Positions 5,272 to 6,102 of a DNA stretch of 6,102 bases are shown here, one piece after another. Under the pieces are notes generated by a model. It had not been told where the DNA came from and did not search any database. It worked only from the letters and a program-made list of their open reading frames with translations. The position numbers were made by a program, and so were the translations under genes. The DNA lies in contig JAFDIC010000250.1 of the NCBI GenBank assembly GCA_019308525.1, forward strand, positions 1 through 6,102, read 5' to 3'. Position 1 is the first letter of the stretch. Every line of letters begins with the position of its first letter. Source of the stretch: Deltaproteobacteria bacterium (GTDB taxonomy: Bacteria; Desulfobacterota; DSM-4660; Desulfatiglandales; HGW-15).

Positions 5272-6102
5272 ATGATCGACAGTGTGCTAAGTGAAGAGAA
5301 CAAGATGTTCCGGGACGCAGTCAGAAAATTCGCCCAGGAAAAGATTGCCCCCAATGTCAAGAAATGGGAGAAGGATAGGCGATACCCGGAGGAGTATTAC
5401 CGTTATCTGGCGGAGATGGGATTCATGGGGCTTTTGGTACCCGAAGAATATGGTGGTGCCGGAGGCTCAATGATCGATCTGGCCATCCTGTGTGAAGAGA
5501 TGGGAAGAGTAGGAGTTTCAATCCCCCTGACCCATATTTCCGCTTGCTGCCGGGCGATCGTTCACCAGGGCAACGGGGAGCAGAAAAAAAGATATTTGCC
5601 CGACATGGCGTCTGGGAAGAAGATCGGGGCCTATTGCCAGACCGAAGCAAATGCTGGCTCTGATGCGGGAAACATGTCTTCCTTTGCTGAGAAGAAAGAT
5701 GGTTACTATCTGCTCAACGGAAGGAAGGTATTCATCTCCAATGGAAAAATCGCAAGTGTCTTTATCGTGCTGGCAAAAACCGAAAAAAACCTGTCCAAAC
5801 CCTCGGCGGGAATTGCAATGTTCATCGTGGATCGCGATACCGCAGGGATTTCCATCGGAAAGACCGAGGAGCTGATGGGACGGCATTGCTCGAGTCTTGA
5901 CGAGATTATTTTTGAAGATGTCACGGTTCCGGAGGAAAACCTGTTGATCCCGGCAGGCAGCAAGGGGTTTAAGGCCATGATGAATGAGTTCAATTCCGAA
6001 CGTTGCGGCAATGCGGCTTTTTGCGTTGGCTTTGCGCAGGGAGCCTATGAACGAACGTTGAAATACTGCAAAGAGCGGGTTCAGTTCGGCAGACCCATTT
6101 CG
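5272..6102 (+). CDS. Acyl-CoA dehydrogenase, N-terminal 277 residues (runs off the window)
   Basis: This is an FAD-dependent acyl-CoA dehydrogenase, a cytoplasmic enzyme that oxidises acyl-CoA to 2-enoyl-CoA (or runs in reverse) with electron-transferring flavoprotein. The visible part covers the N-terminal helical domain (about 1-115, with LVPEEYGG at 55-62 and GNGEQKKRYLP at 100-110) and the middle beta domain. The flavin and substrate signature YCQTEANAGSDAG is at 121-133, NGRKVFISNG at 149-158, and the C-terminal domain begins with RVQFGRPI at 269-276. Families of this type are about 380 residues, so roughly 100 are missing, including the usual C-terminal catalytic glutamate position. Glu243, in EFNSER, sits where isovaleryl-CoA and long-chain dehydrogenases carry their base. 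The same motif, as EFDHER, occurs in CaiA, the crotonobetainyl-CoA reductase of carnitine metabolism. It is divergent from the mttB operon behind its own promoter. Family is certain; substrate is not. Confidence 0.94.
   Translation, partial: MIDSVLSEENKMFRDAVRKFAQEKIAPNVKKWEKDRRYPEEYYRYLAEMGFMGLLVPEEYGGAGGSMIDLAILCEEMGRVGVSIPLTHISACCRAIVHQGNGEQKKRYLPDMASGKKIGAYCQTEANAGSDAGNMSSFAEKKDGYYLLNGRKVFISNGKIASVFIVLAKTEKNLSKPSAGIAMFIVDRDTAGISIGKTEELMGRHCSSLDEIIFEDVTVPEENLLIPAGSKGFKAMMNEFNSERCGNAAFCVGFAQGAYERTLKYCKERVQFGRPIS

Overview
This window reads as a catabolic locus from a Gram-negative, probably anaerobic bacterium. A Desulfobacterota (deltaproteobacterial) host is my best guess. It rests on gene content (TRAP transporter, non-pyrrolysine MttB-family methyltransferase, acyl-CoA dehydrogenase) and on two sigma-54-like promoters; no rRNA or other marker is present to confirm it.

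Layout. On the minus strand, read from about 4.6 kb down to the left edge, lies one probable operon in the order mttB-like methyltransferase (4601-3159), TRAP substrate-binding protein dctP (2991-1954), small TRAP permease subunit dctQ (1837-1331) and large permease subunit dctM (1341-25). dctQ and dctM overlap by 11 bases. A strong hairpin sits between dctP and dctQ, and dctP has an almost perfect Shine-Dalgarno sequence. On the plus strand, an acyl-CoA dehydrogenase gene starts at 5272 and runs off the right edge, so its C-terminal part is not visible.

The most interesting part is the gene-free stretch of about 670 bases (4602-5271) between the divergent mttB and acyl-CoA dehydrogenase genes. 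It holds two -24/-12 (sigma-54) promoter candidates pointing outward, one per transcription unit. Each keeps the TGGC and TTGC cores at exact spacing. Between them are two copies of the palindrome TGTATACA, each about 110-125 bases upstream of its own predicted start, plus related TGTACA and CATATT/AATATG elements. This is the expected architecture for a shared enhancer-binding activator co-controlling both units.

Working model (inference): the TRAP system imports a small carboxylated methylated amine, such as a betaine, carnitine or butyrobetaine-like compound. The MttB-family protein removes a methyl group to a corrinoid protein encoded elsewhere, and the divergent acyl-CoA dehydrogenase acts on the CoA-activated carbon skeleton. 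No corrinoid protein, methylcorrinoid:tetrahydrofolate methyltransferase, CoA ligase or CoA transferase, or regulator lies in this window, so the substrate stays open. No tRNA, rRNA, CRISPR array or insertion sequence was seen.
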